Source of the DNA: Typha latifolia
Lineage: Eukaryota > Streptophyta > Magnoliopsida > Poales > Typhaceae
Length of the DNA stretch: 64,000 nt
NCBI GenBank assembly: GCA_019914945.1
Contig: CM034107.1
Location: 2,604,001-2,668,000 of the forward strand
Reading direction: 5' to 3'
Made by a program: the position numbers and the translations under genes. Shown piece by piece: positions 13,281-24,489 of this stretch (position 1 is the stretch's first letter; each line of letters begins with the position of its first letter). Under the pieces are notes generated by a model. It did no database searches and was not told the DNA's origin. It worked only from the letters and a program-made list of their open reading frames with translations.

Positions 13281-14880
13281 GGTAGTTGGTATAGGAGGTC
13301 TAGATTTCATCCTTCTTTTCCTTTTTGGGGTTAGTTTCATTTAGTTAGAGATACTGTGGCATTTGTCATTGTGGTTGTAAATAAATATTGAAATGGTTAT
13401 TGATGAATTCCATTACTTTCCCATGTAATGGCAACTTATTGAATTGAGCTTTCTGGCAAATGGAATTGTAGCTGTCCTTTTCTTACTTGCCAGCAACTCC
13501 TTAGACATTAGAGTTACTAATTAGAAGTTTTCTATGCGTAGATGCATGATTAAGTATATTATGGTTAGTTTCTTAGATGATTAACTTAGTTGTTCAATTT
13601 ATATTTATGCACATATAATATATATATATATATATATATGGAGTGGAAATCAGATCCATCTTTATTCATTTGCATCATCCACAGAACAAGTTGAGATACA
13701 TAAGACAATTCAATCCATTTGCAGAGATCACTGTGTGCTAGGGAATGCAACGCATCTGGCCTTATCTTCTCCATCTATTTTAATGGCTGTTCCTTTCTAG
13801 TAGTTCCACTTGGGGCCATGATCATGACCAACCTATTAACTAAGTAGGGACACATTCATATGACTGCTTAGGTCTTGTTCAAGTCAAAAGTAGTGCCAAT
13901 TAGGATTCCAATCAAGGTTGATATAGTAATCTCCCACAAAGGAGGGAGTATTAGTTTCATTTGTCATCCAAAAATTCAAAAAAAAAAAAAAAAAAAGAAA
14001 AGAAAGAGAATGTGAGATAAATTATAAATTAATAAAAAAAAAACTTTGATTGGTTTAAAATAGATTAATAGGTAATCCAAAATTCAAAAGTAATTTACTT
14101 GTGCTCAAAGAAGCCATTTTCTTCCTTTTCTATGGGAGTGGTTAATAGTTTCCTCTTCCAAAATTCTTCTGAAATCTACAAATTGATATTTGACAATAAG
14201 CCTTTTGTTAGGTTACGCAATGAGAAGCTGCGCGGAAATGGTCGAAAATAGTGTTTTGTAAGTAATATGCACAGAAAATGACATGCTTTATGTTGATGTT
14301 TTTTTTAATAAGTATTAGTTGACCTAATTATATTATCTATCATAAATGTAATCTAAATAAAATATAGGCTTATAGACATTTATTATTTGGTAGCTTAACC
14401 GTGTTGAATTAGCTTTAATCGAGCACAATGTAATACGGATTAACATCCTTTTAACAAGAAATTAATGATGCTTCTTCGAAGGATATATGATTGTCCTCCA
14501 ACTAGAACATATCATTAAGACCCAAAAACGATCGACAACCATCTAGTTAAGATCATTATTAATCAACATATGATACAATCAGACACTATAAGGCTCATAA
14601 TGCAGAGTAATTAGCTATGGTGCTGTTGGACAAGGTCTATTATCATACTTAAATGTCAAAGCATAGGTGAACAATTCTTAGCAAATGAGTGGGTCTGTTT
14701 GTAAATAATGAAAAATGAGGACTTATTTATAATATAGTCAAGAGGTGGGGTGTTATTTTGCAATTTCCTAAGTCTTTTGATTATAAATAGTGGTAATTCA
14801 GGGTTTACATTGAATATTCACTTAAATAGAGGTTGACACGGAAATCACATCGGTTAACTCGCTTGTTTCTCCAACGGTCA
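13281..14880. other. VQ gene 3' UTR and AT-rich intergenic DNA
   Basis: The first ~150 bases probably form the 3' UTR of the VQ gene. The rest is AT-rich without conserved frames. It holds a (TA)n microsatellite at about 13617-13640 and a poly-A run near 13980. Confidence 0.5.
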
Positions 14881-14890
14881 TATTTCTCTC

Positions 14891-14898
14891 TATAAATA
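14891..14898 (+). promoter_or_regulatory. TATA box of an orphan first exon
   Basis: TATAAATA sits about 100 bp before an ATG at 14988. It is followed by a GA-rich leader typical of plant 5' UTRs and then by a good splice donor at 15100. Together these look like a genuine class II promoter and first exon. Confidence 0.5.
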
Positions 14899-14924
14899 TA
14901 GGCATCAAGAGATGGGATTTTTTT

Positions 14925-15099
14925 TATTTTTCTTTGATATTTGAGTGAGAGTGTGAGAGAGAAGGGAGAGCGGGAAAGCGAAGAGAGATGAGGAGAGGAA
15001 GAAGACGGGAGGAAGAGGAGATCGGAGAGAAGGCTCAGGATAGGGTTTCGAGTTCCGAGATCACATTGTTCCCTAGAACTTTCCGTGATCCCTCCTCAG
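14925..15099 (+). other. Orphan first exon (5' UTR and possible 37-aa coding start)
   Basis: The GA-rich leader is followed by ATG at 14988 and a frame of 37 codons (starting MRRGRRREEE, containing SSEITLFPRTFRD) that stays open to a consensus donor, CTCAG|GTGAGT, at 15099/15100. The frame may be coding or entirely untranslated leader. I recognise no family in it. No matching second exon is found: the intron-like DNA runs about 3.9 kb and is then broken by retrotransposon sequence. It may be the decapitated 5' end of a gene whose body was displaced, or a gene whose exons lie beyond the insertion cluster. Confidence 0.4.
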
Positions 15100-18000
15100 G
15101 TGAGTCCGATTCGTTCAATCATTCAAGAAACCTCCCAGATTCGTCCAGATCAATTTAATTTTGTTTTGTTCAAGATTAGATTATCGATTATTAGGTAAAG
15201 ATTTGATTCTTGCATAGATCGTATCTCTTTCTTGTTATTCTTCTCCTTCCCTTGGTACGAGTCCTTCTGGTTTGTTTCGGTTAATCTTTTCCTTTTTCAC
15301 TGGAAGTCTCTCTTGGGATTTGATCAACACGTTCGTGGCATTTGCCAATATGATACGATTTTTAGGTTACGGGGGCCTATAATGGATGACGAATTGGGTG
15401 ATGGGTTCTTGAAATTGTTTTTCGTTTCATATGATTTATAGGTTAAGATCTTATATTGCAAGATCGACTCCTCTCTTCTTTCTGTTGATAGGATCGTACG
15501 TGTAATTGTTTCTGAAGTTCTCTGGGTTTTAGATTATGATGTTGTAGAATTGTTCAAATCTGTTTAAGAAAATCTCCAAATCCCTCCAGATTAGTTCAAT
15601 TTGTTTTTGTTCAAGATTAAACAATTGATTTATTAGGTATGCATAGATCAATTCCTCTCTTCTTTCTGTTCTTCTCCTTCCCTTGTTATGGTTCCTTCTG
15701 ATCTGTTTCCATCAATCTTTCTATTATCACTGCAAAGCTCTCTGATTTGTCAGTTAATGTGAACTTGTCTATTATGATCATTCAATAATATCTGCTAATC
15801 TTTTCTATGTTGCTGGAAGACTCTGTCGGGAATTGACTGATACATTCTTGAAGTTTGTCATATTAATTGGATTTTTAGGTTAAGGTCTTATAACTGATGA
15901 CAAATTGGGTGATGGACTAATGACTTATCTATTATGATCATTCAATTATTGCTTCTAATCATTTCTAAGTTGCCAAAAGATCATTTGTTTAGGATTTGAC
16001 TATTGCATTATTGAAGTTTGTCAATTTGATGTTGATTTTTAGGTTAACGTTCAATAACAGATGATACATTTGGTGATGGACTGATGGATTCTTGAAATTT
16101 GTATATGTTCATATGATTTCAAGGTTAAGAACTTATATTGCAAGAGGAGATGGGTAATGGTTGTTGAAATTTATCAATACTGTCATGATTTGCAGATAGG
16201 CTCGTATAATGGAAGACAAGTTAGCTAATGGGTTTTTGAAGTTGTCAAGATATGATTAAGGTTAAGCTCTTGTAGGTTTTTCAAGTAAGAAACTTTCTAG
16301 ACTCCTCCAGATCAGTTCCATTTGTTTTAGTTCAAGATTTGACTCAAATTATTGGATCTACATATATAAAACTCCCCTCTTCTTGTTGTTCTTCTCCTTC
16401 ACTTGTTATAACTCATGATTTGTTTCCATTGATTTTACCTTATCACCAAAAAACTCTTTGATCTGCCAAGTTAATATGATTCATCTGCTATGATCATTCA
16501 ATAATACCTTGCTAATCTTTTCTATGTCACTGATAGTTCTCCACCAGGGATTTTACTGATATATTCTTCAAGGTTATCAATTTATTCGACTTTTAGTTTG
16601 TCTATTAATGGATGAGAAATTGGTTGATGGACTGATGGGTTCTTGAAATATGTGACGTCCATATAATTTCCAGGTTAAGATATTTTATTGGAAGAGAAGA
16701 TAGGTAATGAGATCTTGAAGTTTATCAATGTTGATAGGATTTGTAGCTGTAGCTCTTATAATCGAAAGATATGTTGGGTAACGTGATTTTGATGGTGTCA
16801 AGATATAATTTTTGGGTTAGGATCTTGTAGATTTGTTCAAATCTGTCCAAGAAACTTCCCAGATTCCTCTAGATCAGTTCAATTTGTTCTTCTTCAAAAT
16901 TAGGTAATCGAATTATTATGTAAAGATTTGATTTTCACATAGATCGAACTCCTCGCTTCTTGTTGTTCTTCTCTTTTCTTTGTTATGAACTTATGATTCC
17001 TTCTGATTTGTTTCTGTCGTTCTTTTTCCTTATCACTGGAAGGTTTTCTGATATGCGAAGTTAATATGATTTTTCTCTTATGATCATGTAATAATTTCTG
17101 CTAATCTTTTCTGTGTCTCTGAACGACTCTCCGTCAGGGATTTGACTAAAATATTCTTCAAGTTTGACAATTTTGATTAGTCTTATAACATATGACAGAT
17201 TGGCTGATAGGTCATGAAATTTGTGTATGTTCATATGATTTCCATGTTAAGATCTTAATTGCAACAGAAGATGAGTAATGTGTTCTTGAAGTTTTTCAAA
17301 TGTTGATCGGATTTGTACATAGGCTGGTATAATGATAGACAAGTTGGATAATAGGTTTTTAAAATTGTCAAGATTGTTTACATTAAGGTCTTATAATAGA
17401 TGACAAATTGGGTGATGCACTGACAGGTTCTTAAAATTTGTCGATGTTATATGTTTTTCATGTTAATATCTCATATTGCAAAAGAAGATGGGTAATGGGC
17501 TCTTGATATTTATCAATGTTGATAGGATTTTAGATAGGCTAGTATAATGGAAGACAAGCTTGGGTAAATTATTTTGAAGTTGTCGAGATTTGATTTTTAG
17601 GTTAGGATCTTGTAGATTTGTTCAAATCTGTTTAAGAAACTTTCTAAATCTGCAAGGCTCTTTTATTTGTAAAGTTAATTGTCTGTTATGATCTGTTCAA
17701 TAATTTCTCTAATACCAAAAGACTTCATCAGGGATGTTACTGATGCATTATTAAAGTTTGTCAATTTGATTTGATTCTTAGGTTAAGATCTTGTAATGCA
17801 TGAAAAATTGGGTGATGGATTTGTTGACCTTCATATAATTTCCTGGTTAAGATCTTATATTGCAATAGAAGATGGCAAATGGGTTGTTGGAGTTTTTAGC
17901 AATGTTGATAGGATTTGCAGATAGGCTTGCATAATGAAAACACAAGTTGAATAATGGGATTTTGAAGTTATCAAGATATGATTTCTAGGTTAGGTTCTTT

Positions 18001-19022
18001 TAGATATTTTCAAAATTTCAGATCTACTCAAGAAACTTCCCGGATCCCTCCAGAGCAGTCCAATTTGTTTTTCGTCAAGATTAGATAATCAGTTTATTAG
18101 TTAAAGATTTGATTTGATTATGCATAGATCGGAAGATCTCTTCTTGTTATTCTTCTCCTTCCTTGGTACCCATTAATCTTTTTCTTTATCACTGTAAGGC
18201 TCTCTGATTTGTTAAGTTGGCATGATTTGCCCGTTATCATCTATCCAATGATTTTGGCTAATCTTTTATTCGATTTTTAAGTTAAGGTCTAATAATGGAT
18301 GACAAATTAGGTGATGGACTGATTGGTTCTAGAAATTTGTCAACATTTATACAGTTTCTAGGTTAAGATATTATATTGGAAGAGAAAATTGATAATGGGA
18401 TCTTGAAGTTTATCAATGTTGGATTTGTAGCTATAGCTTGCCTAATGGATGACAAATTGGGTAACGAGATTTTGGAGTAGTCAATATATGATTCTTTAGG
18501 TTAGAATGTTGTAGATTTGTTCAAATCTGTTCAAGAAACTCCCCAAATCCCTCCAGATCAATTCGATTTATTTTTGTTCAAGATTAGACAATCGATTTAT
18601 TAGGTATGCGTAGATTGAACTCCTCTCTTCTTTCTGTTCTTCTCCTTCTCCTTCCGTTGTTATAATTCTTTCAGATTTGTTCCCATCAATCTTTCTATTT
18701 ATTTGCAAGGCTCTCTGATTTGTTAGTTAACATGACATATCTATTATCGTCATTCGATAATTGCTGCTAATCTTTATTATGTTGCTGGAAGACTGTTAGG
18801 GAATGGACTGGTGCATTCTTCAAGTTTGCCATATAATTGATGACAAATTGGGTGATGGACTGGTGGTTCCTTAAAATTTGTGTATGTCCATATGATTTCA
18901 AGGTTACGATCTTATATTGCAAGAGAAGATGGGTAATAGGTTATTGAAATTTATCAATATGACAAATTGGGTGATGGACTGATAGTTTGTTGAAATTTGT
19001 GTATGTCCGTATGATTTCAAGG
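15100..19022 (+). repeat. Leader-intron-like region built of diverged tandem repeats
   Basis: Begins with a consensus donor (GTGAGT) and has the T-rich composition of a plant intron. One ensemble of words recurs in the same order: 'CTCCAGATCAGTTCAATTTG' variants near 15144, 15585, 16312, 16868, 18050 and 18551; 'GACAAATTGGGTGATGGACTG' variants near 15388, 15900, 16613, 17400, 17804, 18301, 18840 and 18961; and TTCTTCTCCTTCCCTTGTTAT variants after each first word. Unit spacing ranges from about 440 to 730 bp, with internal deletions. The 3' border is an inverted copia LTR. No coding frame survives across it. Confidence 0.75.
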
Positions 19023-19169
19023 TGGTAACAATATTAGCGTTGACCCTAAATTGGGTTGAGGGAGAAGAGAGAAGAAAATAGTTTTGGAGGAAAATATTTT
19101 GTATTTCCTCGATCATGAAAGAGAGAGCAAAATCCTATTTATACAAGGTCATCATAAAATAAAATAAAT

Positions 19170-19209
<40 letters not shown>

Positions 19210-19505
19210 AATAACTCTAATATCCTCCCTCAAACTCAAGGTGGATTATAAACTGAGAATTTGCTAACTAAATACTCAAGGCATGGAAGGGGAAGAGACT
19301 TCGTGAAGAAGTCGGCAATCTGCTCCTCAGTGCTGAGGTGATGGAGCGAAATAATACTAGCTTCGGTACTCCTAACGAGTGTAGTGCATATCGATGATGA
19401 GGCCGGATGATGATGATGAGGCTGGTTTGAGATCTTAATGGAGGAAGATGGAGGCGTGAGGTTGAAGAAGGGTGAGTTGAGAGCAATGGGGGTGCTGTTA
19501 GTCAC
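19023..19505 (-). mobile_element. Ty1-copia retrotransposon 3' fragment (RNase H end plus LTR)
   Basis: On the minus strand, the end of a copia polyprotein is recognised by its conserved RNase H tail: residues STEEQIADFFTKSLPLPCLE followed by YLVSKFSVYNPP and a stop at 19236. A polypurine tract (TTGAGGGAGGA, minus strand, 19223-19233) follows, then a short LTR of about 200 bp at 19023-19222. This LTR contains a TATAAATAGG promoter core and ends in ...TTACCA. An AT microsatellite lies inside it (about 19173-19207). The upstream part of the frame is not copia-like, so everything 5' of the RNase H tail is missing or replaced. Confidence 0.75.
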
Positions 19506-20377
19506 GTGAGTGGGCGGGGTGGAAGTGGAGTGAGTGAAGGTAGCATGGGTTAGGAGTGTAGTAGGTGGCCTCGGGGGTGCCGCCAGCTGAGGGTAGAGGG
19601 AAGGAGAGAGAGGGAGAGAGAGGGAGAGAGAGAGAGAGAGGAGTGAAAAGGGAAATTGGGGGTAATTCCTATTGCCTTCTTAGGGTGCTCACCACACCAT
19701 CTTTATAGTGGCTACCCCATGCTAGGTTACTTACTCTCCAAGCAACCCTAGACTCAACTCAACTAGACTAACCCTGACTCGACTAGACTCACTCTATCAA
19801 CCTGACTTGATTGGACCAACTAGCTCTGGGCCGGTTCACAATAATCCAGCACGCTTTCGCCACCTTGTCCTCAAGGTGTGAAGTCAGGGAAGCACTAGGC
19901 TATCTCAGACTCAAGCTCCCATGTAGCATCGTCGGAGTGTTGACCCAATCACTTCACCAAAACCTCCGCCTGTAAGCCTCCCATCTCTACGTCGTCGCTT
20001 TTTGGCCAGAACTCTCACCGGCTCCACTGGGTGTCTCCTCTACTAGGTCGGGTATGTCTCCACCTATGATCTGGTCCGTCCCGATTCGAGCCTTCAGGAG
20101 TGAAACGTGGAACATTGGGTAGACACGGGACCCCTCAGGTAATGCCAGTCTGCATGCCACTGGGCCGAGTTGCTCGAGCACCTAAAACAACTAAACACGC
20201 ACAAATACTAGGTCGCCGATCGCAAACTCATGCTCGCGATGTTTGCGGTCATATACTTGCTTCATGCGGTTCTGTGCCTCAGCCATGTGGGCCCTTAGCC
20301 TCCTCATGGTAGTATCTTGGTCAGTTAGCTCTAGGTCCGTCTCTGTCCGTGCGGCGAAGATCACTAGGTCATAAGTT
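19506..20377 (-). mobile_element. Ty3-gypsy 3' fragment (integrase C-terminus, chromodomain, LTR part)
   Basis: On the minus strand 20375 to about 19880 encodes the end of a chromovirus-type polyprotein. Recognisable pieces are the integrase C-terminal region (AEAQNRMKQVYDRKHREHEF), then LEQLGPVACRLALPEGSRVY and PMFHVSLLKARIG, then a chromodomain-like end (LVKWLGQHSDDATWE). Two stop codons break the first segment. The 3' part (19506-19850) has a TATAAAG core and a GA microsatellite at about 19606-19641 and probably belongs to its LTR. Truncated at 20377 by the next element and at its other end by the copia fragment. Confidence 0.75.
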
Positions 20378-22680
20378 GATACACTTAGTTAAAATTTTTT
20401 CTTATTGCATTAGTTATTTATTTTTATTAAAATAAAATTCATGTAGGTCACGTTCAAACACAGGAGGGATCGCATGCGAACGCCCTTGCGAACGCCTACA
20501 TCAGGTTTGCAAATACAGAGAACGCATATTGTACGTTCGAACACGGTCGAGCGAGTTCGAACGCCCGCGTTAGAACGCCTTTCATGCGTTCGCACATACA
20601 GAGAACGCATTTTGTGCGTTCGAACGCGATCGGCGGGAATCCTCTAGAATTAGAACGCCTTTTGTGTGTTCGAATGCGATTGTCAGGAATCCTCTAGAAT
20701 TATGGTTACTTATTATTTTAGGACTTGTTGGCTAGCCTCTATATATATGTGGATGGCAGCCAAATTTATTATGCTATTGGAATATTGATTTCTTGCCTCT
20801 CTATCATCTATCTACCCTAATCTCCCTCCTCTCTCTTCACCATCCTTCCACCTCTATCGTTGGCAAGGTTTCTCCTAACTTCTAATATCCCTTGACTGTC
20901 GAGCCCTAACCGTGAGTAAGGCCGATTCCTTTGGAGCAACCACGGCAGGACCGAGTCAACCAACATCCATGGGTGCGAATATGGATGAACTTAGGAGCAT
21001 GTTCCAAACATTGCTGCATAGAGTTGACACAATTCAAAAGGATCACTATGAATTCAAGGAATATGTCGTGAACCAATTGGGTTCGTCATCACTTCAACGA
21101 CGATCGGAGGTTCAAGAAAGGCCAGCGGTGGGACCTCATCGAACCGATACCTCACAGGTCCAGGTGCGTCATATGAGTGTTAATGATTCCCTATTATCTA
21201 TGCCTACACATCATCCCCCACCTCCGTTACAAAACCCAAAATCGGCGGTGGTGGAACCCGAGAGGCGTGTGACACCTTTGTGCTTCGTCGATGAAGAGGA
21301 TTGACACTTTGAGGATGAGATTGATCCCTTTAGAGATGGTGATGAACATGCTCGAGGATTTAGAGAAGGTGATCAACATGTCCAAAGGTTTAGACCTGAA
21401 CCAAGGATCTTTCGCGAACCCGACAACGCTATTTGAGGGAGAATCGCACGTTTGGACTTTCCAAAATTCGAAGGCGGTGATCCAATGGATTGGGTGTTTC
21501 AAGTTGAACAATACTTTGATTGTCAAAGGACAGTGGAGGACACAAAAGTCCAGATGACAAGCTTTCACCTCCAAGGAATGGCATTGTATTGGTATAAATC
21601 GATTATTCGTGGTGGTGGATTTACCGAATGGGCTGATTTTTGTAGGAGGATTATATGTAAATTTGGGAAGCGACATATGAAGATTTTGCTGCCACATTAA
21701 GCAAGATGGTTCAGAGAACGACCGTATTGGAGTACCAAGCTGAGTTTGAAAGAGTCAGTAGTCGTTGTGAGTCACCTTGGCCCGAACCGACATTGATGAA
21801 CACATTTATTTTAGGGATGCGGAATGAGATACAAGCGGATGTTCATGCTCTTTGTCCTACTATTCTTGAGGAGGGCTTTGAGAAGGCCGTGAGATTAGAA
21901 CAAAAGCATAAAGCTCTCAAGATGGCAGCAAAAAACAAATTTGGGCGACGAAATGGATGGTTTGCACCTAAAACGTCGGTTGAAAATTCTACGGGTTCAA
22001 AAACAGCGGCTGCGAGTACTAGACCATGACCACTTTTGAGACCTTCTTCCGATGTTAGAGGAGGCACAAGACCCCCTCTCCCCCCGTTCGAACTCTCACC
22101 CCTGCCTAGGTGGAGGAGCGAAGGGCGAATGACCTTTGCTTTCGATGTGATGAGCGTTTCAGCCCCGGTCATTGGTGTACTAAATCGATCAGAAGTGTGA
22201 TGCTTATCGACGATCTTGAGGAGGATGATGAGATTGTTGATGATGGAGAGTGTCCAGAGGAGGTCCATGAGGAGGCCGTTGTGGATGGTGCGGAGGAAGA
22301 TATCCAAGCTGAAATATCGATGCATGCATATTCGGGTACTTTCGCGCCGAGGACATTACGAGTAGATGGTTTGTTAGAAAGCATTGTGTGCACATCCTCA
22401 TCAATTCGGGGAGTACACACAACTTTTTAGAAAAGAGGTTAGTGAGGAGATGGGGTTTGGATGCCGAACCGACCACGGGATTTGACGTTGCTATTGGAGA
22501 CGGCACGAAGCTTAAGACGGAGAGCTTGTGTCGTCGGGTCGGTATACGAGTGCAAGGACACGACATCATTGTGGACTTGTATCCTTTGGCGCTGCGAGGA
22601 GCGGACATTGTCCTTGGCACTCAGTGGTTACAGAGTTTGGGACCCGTCACATTTGATTTCCGAAGCATGTGGACCCGTCA
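20378..22680 (+). mobile_element. Ty3-gypsy retrotransposon 5' half, decayed (LTR, gag, protease)
   Basis: Plus-strand element starting with TGATACAC at 20378. The LTR-like leader runs to about 20880. Gag then starts at 20912 with an N-terminal coiled region and a capsid segment at 21446-21690 (LDFPKFEGGDPMDWVFQVEQ). It continues in another frame at 21706-22029. A zinc knuckle (CFRCDERFSPGHWC) follows near 22130, and the retropepsin region near 22390-22665 (LINSGSTHNFL, with Asp of the usual DSGxT replaced by Asn, and ADIVLGTQWLQSLGPVTFDF). In-frame stops at 21302 and near 21433, plus at least two frame changes, make it non-functional. It stops abruptly inside protease, where receptor-kinase DNA begins. 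No reverse transcriptase follows. Confidence 0.8.
20450..20700 (+). repeat. GC-richer repeat array with GTTCGAAC palindromes inside gypsy LTR
   Basis: Within an AT-rich LTR, words such as CAGAGAACGCAT, GCGTTCGAACGC and GGAATCCTCTAGAATT recur two to four times. The spacing is about 60-110 bp, and the palindrome TTCGAA recurs at each step. In LTR promoters such arrays lie in U3 and act as enhancers; that role here is inferred. Confidence 0.6.
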
Positions 22681-23322
22681 CATATGAACTTGTATATGCA
22701 AATTAAGTTGTTTAACAGGATTTGTATACGAATTACTGATAAGTTTACATTTGATAAATATTAATACATTTATTATGAATTCATGTAGACAATACTGCTT
22801 GGATGATTGCTACTGCGCGGTGGCGATCTTTCGTGGAGTGGATTCTTTGGAAGAAGCGGCCGCCGCCGTCGAATGGAAGGCAAGGGAGTTATGTAGGAGG
22901 GAAGGCATTGATCAAGGTGGTCAAAAGCAATTCCTCATTATTACTACAACAACGGCCCAGTTACGCAATTACCGTCGTGAAGAAGGATCACGGCTCGGTT
23001 CTCGTCATCGCCGCTCTCCTTGGCGGCTCTGGATTCCTCAACTTAGTCTTCTTAGTCGCCATTGTGGCATTAGTCTTGGGATACCGTAATTCCAAGTAGA
23101 ACTATATGCAACTTCACCACGATCCGAACATGTCAGGGTTGAACAATCTAAGAGCTTTCACCTACAAAGAGCTCGAGGATGCCACGAATGGGTTCAAGGA
23201 TGAATTGGGCAGTGGAGCATTTGGCACGGTCTACAAAGGGATTCTTCTTGCATATAACTCCAAATCCCAGAACCCCATCGCAGTGAAGAGATTGGACCGG
23301 CTGCTTAAAGACACAGAGAAGG
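22681..23322 (+). pseudogene. G-type lectin receptor kinase pseudogene, first part (PAN end, TM, kinase start)
   Basis: Near-identical to the second half of the receptor kinase on the minus strand at 54474-57084. It begins inside that gene's intron and includes the same acceptor (exon start 22789). Visible: the Cys-rich end of the PAN-like domain (QYCLDDCYCAVAIFRG), the transmembrane segment (NLVFLVAIVALVLGY), the kinase glycine loop (GSGAFGTVYKG) and the lysine (IAVKRL). Lesions: a one-base insertion near 22845 shifts frame, TAG at 23097-23099 replaces CAG of the sister copy, and a retrotransposon splits it after 23322. The lectin and EGF-like half is absent. Confidence 0.88.
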
Positions 23323-23653
23323 TGATGCAAAACGTGGTGGAGGAAAAATGAAGTAGAGGAATAAGAAGGAAAGGAATGGGGTTTCACACCTCCACCCTAA
23401 GAAAAGGTTTCACACCAAAATCCTCTAGAGAACAGATCACATAAACTTTCATTCAGTTCCAAAGGAAATACAACGGGTCTATATATAGACCTACAATGGA
23501 ATTAAGCAAAAGACACCCTACATAGGAAATAAACAAAAGACACCCTAAATAAATAAAAATCAGAACCAGATCCCTATAGGAGGGATCATCAGCTGTCGGT
23601 GCCTCCTGCGCTGGTACACACGCCATCGCGTCCTATCAGTGATGTCCGCATCA
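23323..23653 (-). repeat. 3' LTR of the composite element (331 bp)
   Basis: Terminal repeat with TGATGC... and ...GCATCA ends. It contains the palindromic TATA region TCTATATATAGA. Differs from 30739-31069 at two positions (GTGGTGG versus GTGATGG near the start, CGGTGCC versus CGGCGCC near the end). Confidence 0.92.
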
Positions 23654-23900
23654 TTCTCCCCGGGTGGGAGAGAAGTCGACTCCGTCGAGTGTGCTGCTCT
23701 GCTGCTCTCATACTGCTCTAAGGTATCAGGGTGATGCACTTCCAAATCGTGACGATCAAGCCACGTATCATCAGATGTAGGTCGTCCTTTCCAACGTACT
23801 AGATACCGTTGGGATCCACCTTCTCTAGTTGAAATAATTTCATCATCTAAAATTTTATCAATTTCGTCTCACTGTGTTAGGTGGAATATTGGGAAGTGGA
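23560..23900 (-). pseudogene. Chromodomain of the chromovirus polyprotein (C-terminus)
   Basis: Minus-strand translation shows a chromodomain core: DEIIS, then SQRYLVRWKGRPTSDDTWLD, followed by RHDLEVHHPDTLEQYE. Chromovirus integrases carry such a domain to direct insertion to histone-marked chromatin. The frame continues into the 3' LTR. Upstream linkage to integrase is broken by frame changes. Confidence 0.75.
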
Positions 23901-24489
23901 GGTAAAGAGGGTCTCTCATAAACAAGGCTCATAGGTAGGCTCGGTATCTAGTGGGTTATCCGGAGTAAAATCTGGGCTCTTATAAGCTACTAGATCCTCA
24001 ATATTAAAAGTAGAACTGATGCCAAAATCACTAGGGAGATCTAGAACATAAGCATTATCATAATTTTCTTGAGAATTTTAAAAGGTCCGGCACTTCGTGC
24101 ATGCAACTTTTTGACAGTTCCAGGAGGAAACCGTTCCGGACGTATCCGAACCATCACAAAGTCTCCAACATTAAATTCTTTGAATCTCCTTCTTAGATCA
24201 GCTCGCATTTTATAATTAGTATTATTTTGAGCAATTCTGTTACTGATTTTTTATGCAAGTCATGAATATGTGATGCAAATGCAGATGCAGACTCAGACAA
24301 CCTATGATAATGGGACATAGGAATGAGATCTATAGGTTGTCTAGGTTTATAACCATATACTACCTCGCTTGGACTCGAGACCTATGGATCTATTAACGAG
24401 AATTATTGTATGCAAATTCGGTAGTTGGCGTTTTGATCCCGCCTCTTAGATTCTCGCCGACAAGAGTTCTCGGTAGGTTACCTAAGCTC

